From CAUZWH01 sp965224275 (lineage in GTDB: Bacteria > Pseudomonadota > Alphaproteobacteria > SHVV01): 64,000 bases of DNA. The notes below the pieces were generated by a model. That model did no database searches, was not told where the DNA came from, and saw nothing but the letters and a program-made list of their open reading frames with translations. The first letter of the stretch is position 1; each line of letters begins with the position of its first letter. This document shows, one piece after another, positions 62,280 to 64,000 of this stretch. The translations under genes and the position numbers were made by a program. Where the stretch lies: contig CBDCYR010000016.1 in NCBI GenBank assembly GCA_965224275.1, positions 1 through 64,000 of the forward strand, read 5' to 3'.

Positions 62280-63479
62280 ATGTCACGAAATGCAGCAGAG
62301 TGGGAGGCACCGCCGAGGAATGTCCCGCACACGCACTACCTCAACAACCAGATCTACACGAGCGAGGAGATTTTCGAGGAGGAGCGGGACAAGATCTTCG
62401 GCCGAGTCTGGAAGTTCGTTTGCCACGAGAGCGAACTCCCAGAGAATTTCGACTACGTCACGACGTCGGTGGCTGGGACGCCGCTCGTTGTCGTGCGCGG
62501 CGACGATGGGCAAGTACGGACTTTTCTCAACATCTGCTCGCATCGTGCCGCCCAGGTCGTCCGCGAGCCGAGCGGAAATACGCAAACCTTCACCTGTCTG
62601 TTCCACCTTTGGACATACGACGCACGCGGAAATTGCGTGTCGGTGACGCGCGGCGAGGGTTACGAAGGGTTCGGCTGTTCCAAGGAGAATCTAGGTCTAC
62701 GCGAGATCAAGACTCGGGTTCATCTGGGTCTCGTCTTTATCAACTTAGATGACGACTGCGAGTCATTCGAGAGCCATTTTGGCGACGCGTTCGAACATGT
62801 CGAGGCGATACTCGAGACTGTCCCGCTCGAAGTCTTCCACTATCATTCGACGACACTGGAGACCAATTGGAAGAACTGGGTTGAGCTGAATACTGAGATC
62901 TACCACGAGTACCTCCACTACATTAATCGACTGACGAGCTTGAATGAGCCGTCGTACCACGATCGCGAATGGATCTTCTACGAAGGCGGGCATCAGGTGC
63001 TCCAGGGGCCGCTGTATGCCGACTACGCCAGGATCAAAGGATGGCGCCAGCGCGACGGCAAGCCTTTACCGGGCCTGAAGGTCAGGGAGTCGAAGAACTA
63101 TAACCTGTGGCCCGACTTTCTCCTCGTTGCCCGAGCAACCGTGTTTCGCATCGATTCCGTCACGCCGCTGAGTCCGACCCGAACGCTGGTCGAATTTCGC
63201 GGTCTCGGGATCAAGGGCGAATCGGCCGAGGACCGGGCAATGCGGGTCGCCGACCACAACGATTTCTGGGGACCGTTTGGCCGCAATATCCCGGAGGACA
63301 ATCAGGCGTCTGAATCGCAAACCGCCTCGATGGCGAGCGGTTTGGCGCCGCACAGCCTGATTGCGCGCGAGGAGGGAGCCAAACCGCAAACCGAGGAAAC
63401 GCTTAGGCACTATTACCGCGAATGGAGCCGTCGCATGGGCTGGTCTCCCAGCCGGACCGATCAATTGGCGGCAGAGTAG
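62280..63479 (+). CDS. Rieske ring-hydroxylating oxygenase alpha subunit (alpha-2)
   Basis: The predicted 399-aa protein starts MSRNAAEWEAPPRNVPHTHY behind GGAAGGAATCC; the frame is open further upstream, inside the beta-subunit gene. Rieske motif: NICSHRA ... FTCLFHLW. Iron site: LNTEIYHEYLH, again with Glu for the bridging Asp. It is clearly paralogous to alpha-1 over its full length (shared CHESE, REPSGN, GLREIK, LGLVFINLDD, LGIKGES and LRHYYREW). The first Rieske loop has A where alpha-1 has G. Confidence 0.92.
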   Translation: MSRNAAEWEAPPRNVPHTHYLNNQIYTSEEIFEEERDKIFGRVWKFVCHESELPENFDYVTTSVAGTPLVVVRGDDGQVRTFLNICSHRAAQVVREPSGNTQTFTCLFHLWTYDARGNCVSVTRGEGYEGFGCSKENLGLREIKTRVHLGLVFINLDDDCESFESHFGDAFEHVEAILETVPLEVFHYHSTTLETNWKNWVELNTEIYHEYLHYINRLTSLNEPSYHDREWIFYEGGHQVLQGPLYADYARIKGWRQRDGKPLPGLKVRESKNYNLWPDFLLVARATVFRIDSVTPLSPTRTLVEFRGLGIKGESAEDRAMRVADHNDFWGPFGRNIPEDNQASESQTASMASGLAPHSLIAREEGAKPQTEETLRHYYREWSRRMGWSPSRTDQLAAE

Positions 63480-63617
63480 CTGGCTGGGTTCGCTTCGTGA
63501 GCGCGGCCGGTCCGCTTGGTGATGAGACGCTCGCCTGGATATGATGATTCGCCAGTAACCAAACGCTTCGCTTAACAAACGCTTCGCTTAATAGGAGCAA
63601 ATAGGGAGGATATCGGG

Positions 63618-64000
63618 ATGAAAAGCATTAAAAACCACGCGCTTGCGGTATTTGCCGCCATGGCGTTTTTAGTCGCTTTGCAGGGCTATGCACAGGCAGC
63701 CGAGGTAACACTAAAAGCGGCTTCCTACACCCCCGCACAAAGCCTGTTTACGAAGCAGTTTCGCGCCTTTGTCGACAAGGTGAACGCCGATGGCAAGGGG
63801 CTGGTTCAGATCAACTACCTCGGCGGCGCGCCCAAGGTTATGTCCGTGCTCGAGATGGGTGGTGCGGTGAGCAAGGGCATCATCGACATGGCCAGCATAA
63901 GCTGCGTCTTCTGCCTTACCCAATTCCCGGCCGCGACGGCGACGTTCTTCACCGGCTACAACACCGAGGAAATGCGTCAGAATGGCACGTTCGAAGTGAT
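63618..64000 (+). CDS. TRAP transporter substrate-binding protein (DctP family), partial
   Basis: The 5' part of the gene (127 codons) continues beyond the window. A strong GGGAGGATATCGGG precedes ATG 63618. The product starts MKSIKNHALAVFAAMAFLVA with a signal peptide ending near AQAAE. The mature start EVTLKAASYTPAQSLFTKQF and NADGKGLVQINYLGGAPKVM fit DctP-type periplasmic receptors of organic acids. Its position after the oxygenase genes suggests uptake of the oxygenase substrate. Confidence 0.88.
   Translation, partial: MKSIKNHALAVFAAMAFLVALQGYAQAAEVTLKAASYTPAQSLFTKQFRAFVDKVNADGKGLVQINYLGGAPKVMSVLEMGGAVSKGIIDMASISCVFCLTQFPAATATFFTGYNTEEMRQNGTFEV

Noticed and set aside
1..64000. tRNA, rRNA, riboswitch or prophage regions
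   Set aside because: I read for cloverleaf-like 3' ends, rRNA signature blocks and phage structural genes and recognised none. A tRNAscan or Infernal run would be needed to exclude small RNAs.

Overview
The window looks like a GC-rich (about 60 percent by eye) alphaproteobacterial chromosome, most plausibly of the Rhodospirillales type. The grounds are the MerR, TauE/SafE, EamA, TRAP and Rieske gene content, TPR-coupled adenylate cyclases, CHASE2/FecR/caspase signalling genes and heavy IS loading. No rRNA, tRNA, CRISPR array or phage region was seen, so the taxonomy is an inference. There is no single large operon. The window is a catabolic and signalling accessory region cut up by at least nine IS copies or remnants, a MITE-like element and several frameshifts.

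Layout. 0-4.2 kb: a cyclase-TPR remnant, an intact Rieske oxygenase alpha subunit (1201-2451) and a four-gene MerR operon behind a MerR-type promoter with a 19-bp spacer. 4.3-6.0 kb: an IS1182 element. 6.1-12.3 kb: asnB-like amidotransferase, NAD-dependent epimerase, FAD monooxygenase, SAM methyltransferase (plus a broken second copy) and cupin, a possible small biosynthetic group. 12.3-13.0 kb: a mosaic IS5 remnant. 13.4-16.6 kb: a pentapeptide-repeat protein and an adenylate cyclase-TolB/TPR protein. 16.9-23.4 kb: a nest of IS256, IS110 and IS21 with a second IS110 inside it, ending in a Rieske gene that has lost its 5' third.

24.5-34.7 kb is a detoxification and catabolic stretch: fluoroacetate-dehalogenase-like hydrolase, TfoX-N protein, three glutathione S-transferases, an ArsR/AHSA1 pair, an MFS transporter, a haloacid dehalogenase split by an IS256 element, and an AhpD-like protein with an in-frame TGA exactly at the second Cys of its CxxC motif. 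34.7-37.8 kb: a large exported TPR protein whose signal-peptide codons are split by IS5. 37.9-45.8 kb: IS481, two tandem amidohydrolases (one frameshifted), small exported proteins, a TauE/SafE exporter and an LLM-type flavin enzyme. 45.9-53.8 kb: EamA transporter, aldehyde dehydrogenase, a coupled unknown/FAS1-like dehydratase/CoA-transferase operon, a MITE, and a nucleoside hydrolase-ribokinase operon (ribokinase frameshifted).

53.9-59.3 kb holds the most system-like group: a CHASE2-adenylate cyclase (split by IS5 and also frameshifted), a FecR-like exported protein and an exported caspase-family protease. A methyltransferase is divergent from it. The last 3.5 kb has two tandem Rieske alpha subunits around a beta subunit, followed by a TRAP substrate-binding protein that runs off the end.

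Where target-site duplications can be read (both IS256-family elements, both full IS5 copies, IS481), insertion is simple and removing the element in silico restores the interrupted frame. This points to recent transposition.
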